Shown here in pieces: positions 35,394 through 44,578 of a stretch of DNA of 64,000 nucleotides; within the stretch, counting starts at the first letter, position 1; the number at the start of each line of letters is the position of its first letter. A model generated the notes under the pieces. That model did not search any database. It had not been told where the DNA came from and worked only from the letters and a program-made list of their open reading frames with translations. This stretch comes from JADJRG01 sp964474905 (lineage in GTDB: Bacteria; Myxococcota_A; Polyangia; Nannocystales; Nannocystaceae): NCBI GenBank assembly GCA_964474905.1, contig CAYYUP010000015.1:1-64000 (forward strand), in the 5' to 3' direction. The position numbers and the translations under genes were made by a program.

Positions 35394-36263
35394 CTAAAAG
35401 CGGCCTCTGAGGGCGAGCGTCGTGCCGTAGCGATCGGCGGCGACATTTAGGTTGGGTGTACTCGCGAAGCGGCGCTTGGACGGTCGGCGGAGGTGGAGGG
35501 CTGGGATCGCGAGGCCGATCGCGGAGCCAGCGATCGCGCCGACGGCGACGTCACTCCAGAAGTGCTTGCCCGCGGTTACCCGCATGACGCCGGTGGTCGC
35601 GGCGAGCCCGTAGCTCAGCACCCATACCGGCGCTCTCCATTTGGAATGGGGATGCCGGGCCTGGAAGAGCACCCCGTAGGCGGTCGCCATCGCGAAGGCG
35701 GTGGACGTATGGCCAGAGTAGAACGAGAGGCGGGCGTCGCCATCGCTGGGGTCGCGATCGGAGCCGTCGAGGCCGTAACTAAAGGGTCGAGGACGCTGGA
35801 TCGCGAACTTGATCGTATTGGTGATCGCGAGGTTGATCGCGCCGACTTCAGTGAGCACGACGAGGTCCTTGGCCCAACTCCGAATGCCGCGCTTGTGGAT
35901 CATGACGTCGATGAAGTCGGCGACAAAGGGGGCGCTCATCGCCGTGTAGAGGAGCACATCAGAGGTGGTCTTGGCTGCCGGATTGTAGTTGTCGAGCACT
36001 CGGCGATCGAGCGGTCCTAGGTGCGAGGTGTCGCAGGCGTGGCAGCCCTGCCAGCGCAGCTGATCCTCGATCAGGTTGGTGCCTAAGAAGACCGCGCTCG
36101 TGAGGCCGATGATCGGCAGGTCGACCGCGAGATCGATGTTAAATGGATCTGCCTCGGTTTCAGTCTCGGCTTCGACATCTGTGTGGGTGCTCGCTGTGGA
36201 GGTCGACGCGGGGCTCCCCGAAATGGTGAGCGCGGAGAGGAGGAGCATGGTCGCGGGTATCAT
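35394..36263 (-). CDS. PAP2 family phosphatase
   Basis: Membrane or exported type 2 phosphatidic acid phosphatase, 289 residues. The three signatures are present in order: KFAIQRPRP (about 150), FYSGHT (about 182) and RVTAGKHFWSD (about 226). It would dephosphorylate lipid phosphates such as undecaprenyl or phosphatidyl phosphates. N-terminal signal-like MIPATMLLLSAL; ATG 36263 is used, ten codons inside the longest frame. The C-terminus ends in a lone Phe (LRGRF). Confidence 0.9.
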   Translation of the reverse strand: MIPATMLLLSALTISGSPASTSTASTHTDVEAETETEADPFNIDLAVDLPIIGLTSAVFLGTNLIEDQLRWQGCHACDTSHLGPLDRRVLDNYNPAAKTTSDVLLYTAMSAPFVADFIDVMIHKRGIRSWAKDLVVLTEVGAINLAITNTIKFAIQRPRPFSYGLDGSDRDPSDGDARLSFYSGHTSTAFAMATAYGVLFQARHPHSKWRAPVWVLSYGLAATTGVMRVTAGKHFWSDVAVGAIAGSAIGLAIPALHLRRPSKRRFASTPNLNVAADRYGTTLALRGRF

Positions 36264-36388
36264 GGCGGCTCGGTAGCCTGGATCGTCGCACACTCTTCTG
36301 GGGCGTGACGCTCTTGGCTGCGGTCGGTGGGGCCTGCATGTTGCCCGCCTTGCCGGCGGACCTGCGTGGCGGGTATCGTGCCCCTGCG

Positions 36389-37378
36389 ATGCCCCGAAGG
36401 CTCTCGATCGAGGTCTATGTCGACGGTGTTCGTGCCGGGGACCGAACGATTCTCGGTCGCGCGATCACCCTCATCGAATCGAAGCGAGCCGATGATCAGC
36501 GGCTCGCACGGGAGGTGATCGATCGCCTTTTACCGGAGACCGGGCGTGCGCATCGGGTCGGCATCACAGGGGTACCGGGCGCTGGCAAGAGCACTTTTAT
36601 CGAGGCGCTCGGCGGTAGGCTTTGCGCTGCGGGTCATCGCTTAGCGGTGCTCGCGGTCGACCCGAGTTCGGCTCGATCGGGCGGCAGCATCCTCGGTGAC
36701 AAGACCCGCATGGAGACGCTCGCTCGGGATTCGCGGGCTTTTGTCCGCCCATCGCCGTCGCTCGGGGCGCTCGGCGGTGTCGCCCGTCATACCCGCGAGA
36801 CGATGCTGCTTTGCGAGGCCGCTGGCTACGACATCGTGCTTGTCGAGACCGTCGGCGTCGGCCAGTCCGAGGTGATGGTCGCTCATCTGGTCGATACGTT
36901 TGTACTTCTGATGATCCCCGGTGCAGGTGATGAGTTGCAGGGCATCAAGCGCGGCATCTTTGAGCTCGCGGATCTGCTGGTCGTCAACAAGGCGGACGGT
37001 GAGGGCGAGGCTGCGGCGGCGACGGCCCGCCGTGATTACGCCGCTGCGCTGCACCTGATGATGCCGCGGGTGGAGGGGTGGCGGGTGCCTGCGTTGACCG
37101 CTTCGGCCAAGACCGGTGATGGACTGGACGCCGCGTGGCAGGGGGTCCTGCGCCATCGCGAGGTGCTCGAGGCTGGCGGCGAGTGGCGACGGGCGCGGCG
37201 TTCTCAGCAGGTTTTTTGGATGTGGCGTGCGATCGAAGAGGGCCTGATGGCAGCGTTTCGTCGGGCGGCCGGGGCTCGTATCGACGCGGCCGAGGATGAC
37301 GTCCGGGCTCTCTGCCGCTCGCCGGATCGCGCCGCGGCCGAGCTCATCGAGGGTTTTTTAGCCGCTCGCGATCGGTGA
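36389..37378 (+). CDS. meaB: MeaB-type methylmalonyl-CoA mutase-associated GTPase
   Basis: G3E GTPase of 329 residues that chaperones methylmalonyl-CoA mutase (cobalamin loading and protection). Walker A GVPGAGKSTF near 58, VDPSSARSGGSILGDKTRME (typical SIMIBI switch region) near 93, VETVGVGQSE near 155 and NKADGEGE near 205. ATG 36389 gives the normal size; the ORF upstream is signal-like but unconserved. No mutase gene is in the window. Confidence 0.95.
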   Translation: MPRRLSIEVYVDGVRAGDRTILGRAITLIESKRADDQRLAREVIDRLLPETGRAHRVGITGVPGAGKSTFIEALGGRLCAAGHRLAVLAVDPSSARSGGSILGDKTRMETLARDSRAFVRPSPSLGALGGVARHTRETMLLCEAAGYDIVLVETVGVGQSEVMVAHLVDTFVLLMIPGAGDELQGIKRGIFELADLLVVNKADGEGEAAAATARRDYAAALHLMMPRVEGWRVPALTASAKTGDGLDAAWQGVLRHREVLEAGGEWRRARRSQQVFWMWRAIEEGLMAAFRRAAGARIDAAEDDVRALCRSPDRAAAELIEGFLAARDR

Positions 37379-37491
37379 GCACGGGCCTGATCAGGAGCGC
37401 TGTAATCGGCGACCTGGTTCCGCACGGATCGCACCTAAAAGCGGATCCAGGTCGCGGCCGGCGAGCGCCCATTTCAGGACTAGCTGATTTA

Positions 37492-38088
37492 CTAGCTGAT
37501 TTTCCAGATATACGCTTCGTAGAAGGCGAGGCTATCCGCGTGTCTACCGTCGATTGTGATCAGCGAAATATCGTAGGTAAAGTCCGAGATTGCGACATGC
37601 AGGGTGAGTTCGGGACCGGCGGCCTGGATCTCATAATTGTCAGAATCGCTGGCACCGATGATGACCGAGCTGTTGCCCAATCCCAGGCGGATCTCCACCA
37701 TGTACGTCGCATCGAGATCGAGGTTTTCGAGCCAAATGTCGACCGTTCCAGCCCTGTATTTGAACCAAAGCGCCGGTGTTTCTGGGGAGTAGACCTGGAT
37801 CTCGGTACCGATTAGGCGGCCGTGGCCCTCGACGATAGGTGTCCGGGCAGAGAGCACGATTTTCTCGCCGGTCTCCCAAAAATGATTGTCCTTAAGGCGC
37901 TTGGCGAGTTTCGCCGGCAGGGTCTCGATCACCTGCTTCCACTGTCTCGCAGTTGTCGGCTTGAGCTCCTTGCGCTCTATTTTTTTGATCCTCTGCTGGT
38001 CCTTCGAGAGCTTTCGCTGGGGTTTTTCCTTGGTCGGCCAGACGATCGCGGTACCGGGCTTTACCTTCTTCATTCTGTAGTCGGGCAT
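37492..38088 (-). CDS. Unknown protein with beta-rich C-terminal domain
   Basis: 198 residues, no Cys, no signal peptide. Basic N-terminal 50 residues (KLSKDQQRIKKIERKELK), then a beta-rich domain (about 65-198) full of Tyr, Ile, Thr. GAGG sits about 8 nt before the ATG at 38088. No relative recognised. It is convergent with meaB. Confidence 0.7.
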   Translation of the reverse strand: MPDYRMKKVKPGTAIVWPTKEKPQRKLSKDQQRIKKIERKELKPTTARQWKQVIETLPAKLAKRLKDNHFWETGEKIVLSARTPIVEGHGRLIGTEIQVYSPETPALWFKYRAGTVDIWLENLDLDATYMVEIRLGLGNSSVIIGASDSDNYEIQAAGPELTLHVAISDFTYDISLITIDGRHADSLAFYEAYIWKIS

Positions 38089-38323
38089 ATTTTTCCTCTG
38101 TGCCTGCGAGCACGCAGGAAGAGTAGTACGGGGTCGGCGAGCGATGATCGCAGGCGTTATGGGCGTGATCAGACATGTGCACCGGTGGCCTGGGTGCATG
38201 TGCAATCACGGCGGCCGAATGTGTAGTTATGTGCGCGGCGTTTGCGAGCGCGTGGTTTGGCGAGCATCTCTCTGGGTGTTGTGTGTTGCTCGATTTCGCT
38301 TCGCCGTGTAGCGTGTGCTGGCC

Positions 38324-39313
38324 ATGCGCTATTTCATCACGGGTGCCACTGGGTTTATTGGCGGTCACGTCGCTCGCCAGCTCCTCGCTGCGGGGCATAG
38401 CGTCGTCGTGCTCGCTCGCACGCCGGCGAAGGCTCAAACGCTTGCCGAGGCGGGGGCGGAGATCGCCGCAGGTGACATCACCGATCGCGAGAGTTTGATC
38501 GAGCCGATGCGCGGGGCCGATGGTGTGTTTCACATCGCTGCCTGGTACGAGGTGGGTGCCAAGGATCCGTCGCGGGCTGAGGTGATCAACGTCGAGGGCA
38601 CACGCAACGTTCTCGAGGTGATGCGTGAACTCGCGATCCCCAAGGGGGTCTACACGAGCACCATTGCGGTCAATTCCGACACTCACGGCGAACTCGTCGA
38701 CGAGAGCTACCGCTACGAGGGCCCCCATCTCAGCGAGTACGACCGCACCAAGTGGTGCGCGCACTACGAGGTGGCGCTGCCGATGATGGCCGAGGGTCTG
38801 CCGCTGGTGGTTGTGCAGCCGGGTGTTGTCTACGGGCCTGGCGATCACTCGGCGATCCGTTTAACCCTGGTCGACTATCTCCGCGGCCGTCTGCCGATGG
38901 CGCCAAAGGGGACGGCGTTCTGTTGGGCGCATGTCGAGGACATTGCCCGCGGCCACATTCAGGCGATGGAGCGCGGCCATCTGGGCGAGTGTTACGCGCT
39001 CGCGGGTCCCAACTACCGGCTCACCGAGGTGTTGGCGATGGCCGAGTCGATCACCGGCATTAAGGCCCCGCGGTTTGCCGCGCCTGGTGGTTTGTTGCGG
39101 GTATTTTCGGCGATCATGGGCGTCGTCGAGCGGGTCCTGCCGGTGCCGGTGCCGATGCGCTCCGAGACCCTGCGGGTTTCGGCGGGTACCACCTACATTG
39201 CCAGCGCCGCCAAGGCGGAGCGCGAGCTGGGCTTCGCCCCGCGGGCCCTAGAGGAGGGCCTTCGCGAGACTCTGGAGCACGAGATGGCGCTGCTCGGGAT
39301 TTCGCCGGGTTGA
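38324..39313 (+). CDS. NAD-dependent epimerase/dehydratase (extended SDR)
   Basis: Extended SDR, about 329 residues. Rossmann motif GATGFIGG at the N-terminus, DI then FHIAAWYEVG, STIAVNSD near 115, and active-site YDRTKW (Y-x3-K) near 141. PGVVYGPGDHS near 165 is typical of hopanoid-associated or dihydroflavonol-reductase-like epimerases. Substrate, a sugar or a steroid/hopanoid intermediate, cannot be told from sequence. The ATG at 38324 begins the Rossmann strand directly. Confidence 0.9.
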   Translation: MRYFITGATGFIGGHVARQLLAAGHSVVVLARTPAKAQTLAEAGAEIAAGDITDRESLIEPMRGADGVFHIAAWYEVGAKDPSRAEVINVEGTRNVLEVMRELAIPKGVYTSTIAVNSDTHGELVDESYRYEGPHLSEYDRTKWCAHYEVALPMMAEGLPLVVVQPGVVYGPGDHSAIRLTLVDYLRGRLPMAPKGTAFCWAHVEDIARGHIQAMERGHLGECYALAGPNYRLTEVLAMAESITGIKAPRFAAPGGLLRVFSAIMGVVERVLPVPVPMRSETLRVSAGTTYIASAAKAERELGFAPRALEEGLRETLEHEMALLGISPG

Positions 39314-39325
39314 GTTCTCGCGGAC

Positions 39326-39808
39326 TCAGAGATCGATCAGCGCGAGCGTCAGCGCGAGCGCTGCAAAGGCGACATGCAAGCCCAGTAGGAGGTTGATGAG
39401 CTTCATCTCGTGGGTAGTCAAGCTGACTCTAAGGTCAGGATTGGCTTTTGGGCTGTAGAGCGCCCCGTACTCGGCAGTGGCTAGGTGGAGGCGCTTGTCC
39501 TCAAAGCCCTCCTCCATCTCGCGGAGCTTGCTGTACCACCAGCTCATCAGGCGCTGGTAGGCCTGCAGCGAGCGTCTCCAATGGAGGCAGGCGATGATGC
39601 CAGCGCTCAACAGGATCGCGATCACGAGGAGTCGAGGCCGGAGCGTCAGGGTGTCGCCGCGCATCACAAAGGCCATCGCGGCGAGCAGCGCCGTGTTGAC
39701 CCCGAGGCCGAGGCTAGAGGCGGCTTGGCGGCGCTTGAGTAGGCTCTGGGCCCGATCCCAGGCGCGGCTGTAGGCGCGCTCGTAGGAGCCCACATCGGTT
39801 GCGCTCAC
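39326..39808 (-). CDS. Small RipA-like membrane protein
   Basis: 160 residues with two membrane helices near the centre (about 30-48 and 55-75) and one at the C-terminus. The middle SLQAYQRLMSWWYSKLREME recalls the conserved block of RipA-type small inner-membrane proteins, without certainty. The GTG start at 39806-39808 overlaps the TGA of pgi (GTGA), so translation is probably coupled. The N-terminus of a longer frame up to 39958 lies inside pgi and is not used. Confidence 0.65.
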   Translation of the reverse strand: MSATDVGSYERAYSRAWDRAQSLLKRRQAASSLGLGVNTALLAAMAFVMRGDTLTLRPRLLVIAILLSAGIIACLHWRRSLQAYQRLMSWWYSKLREMEEGFEDKRLHLATAEYGALYSPKANPDLRVSLTTHEMKLINLLLGLHVAFAALALTLALIDL

Positions 39809-41382
39809 GACTCTGCGGCCCCGACCGCGCGGAAGGTCGCGCTTGCAGGATCGTCGCCCTCCTGCAGGATTCGCCGGTTGGCGGCGAGGCGTCGGAGGAT
39901 CTGCCAAGCTTCGAGCGCCGGGTCGCCGGTCTCTCGGGCGATCTCGGCGGCTGTGCAACCTGACCTTTTAGACAGTACCGCGGCGAGCAGCCGGTGCTGT
40001 CGATCGAGCACCGCCTTGGCAGCGACCTTGCCGGCCTCGACCCCCGGTTGGTGGTAGGCGTTGACGTCGATGAGTTCGGCGTAGAGCCCGACGGCGCGCT
40101 CAAAGAGGGCGATGGTCGCCCCGATGCTACTGGCATCCAGGCGGTCCAGGACCAAGGTCGCGCTTGCCCGGCCGCGCTCGCGCAGGGCTGCCCGTGTGCC
40201 CTGATAAAAGCCGTCGAGGCAGTCGCCCGAGGTCACCCCAGGCTCGACCTCGAGGGCAGATGGCGTGCCGTCATCGAGCACCCGGACAAAGAGCGCGAAG
40301 AAATTGTCCAGGCCGTCGCGGAGCTGCTGCACGTAGGCGTGTTGATCGGTCGAGCCCTTGTTGCCGAAGACCGAAAGACCCTGCCAGACCTCTGTGCCCT
40401 GGCGATTGAGGCGCTTTCCGAGTGACTCCATCACCAGCTGTTGGAGGTAGCGCGAGAGCAGGATGAGCGCGTCGCGATAGGGCAGGGCGACCATGGCCTT
40501 GGCGCCGCGACCCTGTCCCTGGTGGTGCCACAGCAGGGCCAGGAGTGCCGCAGGGTTGTCGCGGGCGGGGGCTCGGGTCCGGTGATCCATCGCCGCGGCG
40601 CCGCCTAGGAGCGTCCGCCAGTCGAGGCCGAGCAATGCCGCCGGCAGCAGGCCGACCGCCGCCAGCACAGAGGTTCGACCGCCGACCCAATCCCACATCG
40701 GCACGATCGCCAGCCACGACTCGGTCATCGCTTTGGCAGCTAGCTTGGACCCCTCGCCGGTGATCGCGATCGCCTGCCGAGCGAAGGAGAGCTCCGCGCG
40801 TTCACAGGCGGCGATGATCTCGAGCATGCCGTTGCGGGTCTCGACGGTCGCTCCGGACTTGGAGACCACCAGCACCAGGGTGTGGGCGAGCGAGTCCAGA
40901 GCGGCGAGCGTGCGGGCGATGCCGGCGGGATCGGTGTTGTCGAGAACCCGCAGCGGCAGGCCCTGGGGCTTGGCGACACCGAGTGCATCGGCGAGGAGTT
41001 GGGGCCCGAGCGCCGAGCCGCCGATGCCGACGAGGAGCACCTCGACAAAGGGTGTTCCGTCGCCAGCGCAGAGCGTACCCGCGAGCACCCGAGCGGCGAT
41101 GTCGTCGATCTGTGACCACATCGATTCGATCGCTGTACGGATCATCGGCTCGGGCGCGAGCTCTGGATTTCGCAGCCAGTAATGGCCGACCCTCCGGCCC
41201 TCGTCAGGGTTGGCGATCGCCCCGCTCTCGAGCTCGTGCATCGCCTCAAGAGCGCGCTCTAAGTCCTTCCAAAGCGCGGGGTCGGCGTTGTCCAGGTCGG
41301 CGTCGGCGAGGTCGAGTTCGATCGCTGGTTGGGCGAGTGTGACCCGCCAGCGCAGATAGGAATCCATGGTCGCGGTGTTCAT
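39805..41382 (-). CDS. pgi: Glucose-6-phosphate isomerase
   Basis: 525 residues. Interconverts glucose-6-P and fructose-6-P. GIGGSALGPQLLADAL near 118, VSKSGATVETRNG near 175, MWDWVGGRTSVLAAVGLLP near 228, and TDQHAYVQQLRDGLDNFF near 345 are PGI signatures. Second gene of a three-gene run on this strand (UDP-sugar pyrophosphorylase, pgi, membrane protein), 60 bp after the first. Confidence 0.94.
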   Translation of the reverse strand: MNTATMDSYLRWRVTLAQPAIELDLADADLDNADPALWKDLERALEAMHELESGAIANPDEGRRVGHYWLRNPELAPEPMIRTAIESMWSQIDDIAARVLAGTLCAGDGTPFVEVLLVGIGGSALGPQLLADALGVAKPQGLPLRVLDNTDPAGIARTLAALDSLAHTLVLVVSKSGATVETRNGMLEIIAACERAELSFARQAIAITGEGSKLAAKAMTESWLAIVPMWDWVGGRTSVLAAVGLLPAALLGLDWRTLLGGAAAMDHRTRAPARDNPAALLALLWHHQGQGRGAKAMVALPYRDALILLSRYLQQLVMESLGKRLNRQGTEVWQGLSVFGNKGSTDQHAYVQQLRDGLDNFFALFVRVLDDGTPSALEVEPGVTSGDCLDGFYQGTRAALRERGRASATLVLDRLDASSIGATIALFERAVGLYAELIDVNAYHQPGVEAGKVAAKAVLDRQHRLLAAVLSKRSGCTAAEIARETGDPALEAWQILRRLAANRRILQEGDDPASATFRAVGAAES

Positions 41383-41442
41383 CGGTCGCAGAGACTATCG
41401 CGGCGGGCGGCGACGACCGCAAGGTGGGGCCCCCGGATCGTT

Positions 41443-42612
41443 TTAACGGGCGATGTCGGCGATCAGCGAGAGCAGCCAGGGCTCGGCTGCCCGCAGATCG
41501 TCGCGGGTCTTGATCGGCACGAAGCGGCGCTGCCTGTCGACCTCGAGGTAGGCGCTTGGCAGATGTTCGGTGAGCTGGCCGATGAGTTGCTCGAACTGGA
41601 TGATCTCGAGGTCCTGGCCGTCGACCCAGGGGATCCGGCGGGCGACCGGAAAGAAGGTCAGCGGCGGCTCGCTGGCGAGGGCGTCGAGTGTCAGCCAGAT
41701 CGTATTGGTATTGAAGTGGAGGTAGCGCTCTGGGTCAGTCGCGGGCGGCAGGCGGAAACCCTCGACGATCAGTGCCCGGCCGTCGACCTCGGCGATGCAG
41801 CCGCCCACATCGCCCGGCTGTCGTCGCACGACCTCGACGGAGGCACTCGCCCCCTTGGCGACTGCCGCCAAGTGGAGGCCCAGCACCTGGGCATCGATCG
41901 TGGCGCCCAGGTTGTCGACGTTGGAGACGAGCACGTGGCGGATCCCGCGGGCGCGGAGGCGGTTGACGAGGCCGCTGCGGACCGCCTGCGCGAGCGTATC
42001 GCCGTGGCCAGGAGCCGCGTAAAGGGCGCTCTGGGGCATTTTGGATGCCTCTGGGCGGTCGACCAGGGGAACGCCCTCGCGGTCGATTCGGGGCAGCAAA
42101 GACTGATCAAAGGTGAGGCGATCGGAGGGCTTGAGGTCGGCCCACGCGATCTCTTGGAGGTGGGCGTCGCTCGCCGCTCGGGTGGCGAAGGAGCACATCA
42201 CGATCGCCGGGATCGAAGCCTTGAAGCGCCGGGCGGTTGCCCGGAGAGCGCCGAGTTTGAGGGCCAAGAAAGAGCGTCGCGGATCGTCGCCGGTGACCGG
42301 GACGACACCCTTCACCAGACCGCCGAAGCGAGTGGCCAGGCCGCCGTTTAGGACCAGTGCTGCGACCTCGCCAGCGCGGATCGCCGCCTCGCCAGCGATC
42401 CGCTGGGCGGCGAACTCAGTGGTGGCGCTTGCCGGATCCTGCGACCGTCGCAGGACCCGGGCATCGTGCTCGTCGAGCGTGGCAGGTGGGCGGTTTAGGC
42501 GGGAGCCGTCGAGGCTCAGATCGCCGGCGATGAAGGCTCGCCGGAGTGACGCAAAGAGCTCGCGGTCGTAGTTGAAGGGGTTGTCACGGGTCTCGCGGTG
42601 CACGGGGATCAC
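41443..42612 (-). CDS. UTP-glucose-1-phosphate uridylyltransferase-like protein
   Basis: Nucleotide-sugar pyrophosphorylase of the UDPGP family, 389 residues. The nucleotide-binding loop is VLNGGLATRFGGLVKGVVPV near 85-104, with VSNVDNLGATID near 225 and HFNTNTIWLTLDAL near 300. It probably makes UDP-glucose or UDP-N-acetylglucosamine; the loop has an LVKG where classical enzymes have a PKS-like site. Adjacent pgi supports hexose-phosphate metabolism. Confidence 0.82.
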   Translation of the reverse strand: MIPVHRETRDNPFNYDRELFASLRRAFIAGDLSLDGSRLNRPPATLDEHDARVLRRSQDPASATTEFAAQRIAGEAAIRAGEVAALVLNGGLATRFGGLVKGVVPVTGDDPRRSFLALKLGALRATARRFKASIPAIVMCSFATRAASDAHLQEIAWADLKPSDRLTFDQSLLPRIDREGVPLVDRPEASKMPQSALYAAPGHGDTLAQAVRSGLVNRLRARGIRHVLVSNVDNLGATIDAQVLGLHLAAVAKGASASVEVVRRQPGDVGGCIAEVDGRALIVEGFRLPPATDPERYLHFNTNTIWLTLDALASEPPLTFFPVARRIPWVDGQDLEIIQFEQLIGQLTEHLPSAYLEVDRQRRFVPIKTRDDLRAAEPWLLSLIADIAR

Positions 42613-42708
42613 GGGAGCGCTTCGCGGGTGGCGGGAGTTCGCGCTCTTGGATTTTAGGTGGGCGGGAGTTCGCTGATGTTCGGGGGCTCTGGCCGAGCTG
42701 TCCAGGGC

Positions 42709-43548
42709 TCAGTTTGGGATGTAGCAGGCGCCGACCGACTCGTAGCCGGGGGCCGGATCTGTAAACGCGGGGTTGCAGGTCGCCGGTACTGGGCAGGTTT
42801 CGGCGCCGTCCGTGTCGCAGAGCGCGGTGCAGCAGAAGCCGGTCGGGGACTGGCAATTGGGGATCAGACCCCCTGCTTCGCAGACGTAGCCCGGGCTGCA
42901 GCCCCGATCCTCCTCGGGCAGGCATTGTGCGGTCTCTTGGCCGATGTCGACCTCGGTCGGGAAGAGACAGGCGAAGGAATCTGTGGTCTGCCGACATTGG
43001 AGGCCGGGCGGGCAAATGGCCGCAAAGGGATCACATTTGTCGGCGCAGAGGGGCACGTTATTAAATGGGTTTTCGTGGCAGAGGCCGCCGTCACAGTCGT
43101 TGTCGCCGACGCAGAGCGGGGCGCAGATCCCAGTTGTACCTTCGAGGGTATCGGGTGCGCAGACCGTGGTTGGCGGGCAGCTGTCTGCGCCGCTCTCGGG
43201 CGCAGGCATGCAGGCTTCGTAGGGGCCGCGATCGCTGTCGTCGGGCACACAGTCGTAGAGGTTTTGCAGGCCACCTTGGAGCAGCGCTGTGCATTTTTCG
43301 TTCTCCGCGCAGCTCATCTCATCGGCCGGGTCGCAGCGGTATTCGGGTTGCGCTTGGCCCTGTGTCGGGTCGCCGTTGCTGGCGCTGGATGTCTCGCCCC
43401 CGGTGCTGGTGTCGGTGTCGGTATCGGTGCCCGTGCTCGTCGCCGAGGTCCCTGTGGTGCTGTTGTCCTCGGTCGGGATCTGTTGGCAACCGCCGAGCGA
43501 GCCCGCGAGCAGCAGGAGCAGGAGCCGGGAAGGATGTGTGCAGGCCAT
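42709..43548 (-). CDS. Cys-rich stalked lipoprotein
   Basis: Predicted lipoprotein, 279 residues. Lipobox SLGGC (Cys 21), a Thr/Ser/Asp stalk (TSATSTGTDTDTDTSTGG), then a Cys-rich domain with about 26 cysteines in C-x-DP, C-PPTTVC, CVGDNDC spacing like disulfide-rich extracellular modules of myxobacteria. No enzymatic motif. It ends just inside a 160-bp spacer before the next gene; function unknown. Confidence 0.75.
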   Translation of the reverse strand: MACTHPSRLLLLLLAGSLGGCQQIPTEDNSTTGTSATSTGTDTDTDTSTGGETSSASNGDPTQGQAQPEYRCDPADEMSCAENEKCTALLQGGLQNLYDCVPDDSDRGPYEACMPAPESGADSCPPTTVCAPDTLEGTTGICAPLCVGDNDCDGGLCHENPFNNVPLCADKCDPFAAICPPGLQCRQTTDSFACLFPTEVDIGQETAQCLPEEDRGCSPGYVCEAGGLIPNCQSPTGFCCTALCDTDGAETCPVPATCNPAFTDPAPGYESVGACYIPN

Positions 43549-43560
43549 GTGGTGGGTAGG

Positions 43561-44061
43561 CTAGCTCGGATCGTCGGCCGAGCGATCGCCAGATCGAGTC
43601 GGTTCGTTCGGCACCCTGTGGAGGCGCGCGACGGCTGCATCCGCGGCGTCGACGAGCGAGCGCGCGAGCCCGAGGGCCCGGAGTGCCGCGGCGTGCGGTG
43701 ACGCGCTAAGCTGGACCAGGCGCTGGCCGCTCTGGAGTGGGATGCCCATCAATTCGCGAGCGTCGACCGCCGCCGATACGGGCATGTGCAGCGCCGCTGG
43801 ATCGGCCTCGACGGCGAGGGCTCGCAGGTGATCCATGTAACTGCGTCCCCAGCGTTTGCAGGCCGCCTCGAGATCCCCGTGGGACCCATAAAATGCCACC
43901 AGAACGCCGTTTAAGGCCATGCCCGCGGCCCTTCGCGCATGGCTTAGAGCTGCTCGCCGAGAGGTCGTGGAGGCCGTGCAATCACTGAGTTCGGTGGTCG
44001 CAGCCCGCAGCCAGTGCTCGGCACTCAGGCGGAGCAGCCAGTGCTCGGGTCGTGGGGCCAT
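43561..44061 (-). CDS. Hypothetical helical protein
   Basis: 166 residues, mostly helical, Ala/Arg/His-rich: EHWLRAATTELSDC, then SHARRAAGMALNGVLV and WGRSYMDHLRAL. The first helices recall HEPN-like domains but lack a visible R-x4-6-H site, so I do not claim RNase function. Its first 80 bases overlap the C-terminal end of the lipoprotein gene upstream in another frame. Confidence 0.55.
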   Translation of the reverse strand: MAPRPEHWLLRLSAEHWLRAATTELSDCTASTTSRRAALSHARRAAGMALNGVLVAFYGSHGDLEAACKRWGRSYMDHLRALAVEADPAALHMPVSAAVDARELMGIPLQSGQRLVQLSASPHAAALRALGLARSLVDAADAAVARLHRVPNEPTRSGDRSADDPS

Positions 44062-44578
44062 CGGCGGAGCAGGTGGTGCTGGTCATCATCTCGGTGGTCG
44101 ACGAGCCGGAGGTGCTGGCGTCGGTGGTCGACGAGCCGGAGGTGCTGGCATCGGTGGTCGACGAGCCGGAGGTGCTGACGTCGGTGGTCGAACCTGTGGA
44201 GGTGCTGACGTCGGTGGTTGACGAGGTGCTGGCTGCGGTGGTCGACGATCCGCCGCTGTCGCTGGCGCTGCTGTCGATGCCAAAGTCGCGCTTGTTATCC
44301 GGGTAGCCGTCGACGGTGGGGTCGACCGCACTGGCACTGGAATCGAAGTTGCCGGCCTCGGAGGGCTGCACGCAGAGGCCGGCGGCGCCGCTTGGGTAGC
44401 AGCAGCCCTCGCCCTCCCCGGGGCTCGAGCAATTATCAATACTGAGGGCCTTGTAGCCCTCGGCGGCGCATTGCAGGTCGCCTTTGCAGTCGGATGCACA
44501 GCGACAGGCGTCGCCCTGGCCGGCTTTGCAGGCGGCCAGCGAGAGGGTGGCGGTGGCGAGGAGCGCGAGCTTCCACAT
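43982..44578 (-). CDS. Cys-rich lipoprotein with 10-residue repeats
   Basis: 198 residues: lipobox LAAC (Cys 17), ten Cys within residues 17-70 (CRCASDCKGDLQC, EGEGCCYP, LCVQ), then a stalk made of a ten-residue repeat SGSSTTDASTSG-like encoded by a 30-bp DNA repeat at 44091-44232. Its ATG overlaps the stop of greA (ATGA at 44576-44579). The last 20 residues overlap the next gene, so its true end may differ if the repeat number or frame has changed. Confidence 0.65.
   Translation of the reverse strand: MWKLALLATATLSLAACKAGQGDACRCASDCKGDLQCAAEGYKALSIDNCSSPGEGEGCCYPSGAAGLCVQPSEAGNFDSSASAVDPTVDGYPDNKRDFGIDSSASDSGGSSTTAASTSSTTDVSTSTGSTTDVSTSGSSTTDASTSGSSTTDASTSGSSTTEMMTSTTCSADGPTTRALAAPPECRALAAGCDHRTQ
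44091..44232 (-). repeat. 30-bp in-frame tandem repeat, 4.7 units
   Basis: Units start at 44091, 44121, 44151, 44181 and 44211 (plus strand: TCGGTGGTCGACGAGCCGGA then GGTGCTGGCG-like). The first three copies differ by one or two bases; the fourth and fifth are more diverged. They encode the Ser/Thr stalk repeat of the lipoprotein gene. Confidence 0.9.

Noticed and set aside
41329..42351. 340-codon plus-strand frame opposite the UDPGP gene
   Set aside because: Lacks motif content; the minus strand has the pyrophosphorylase loop.
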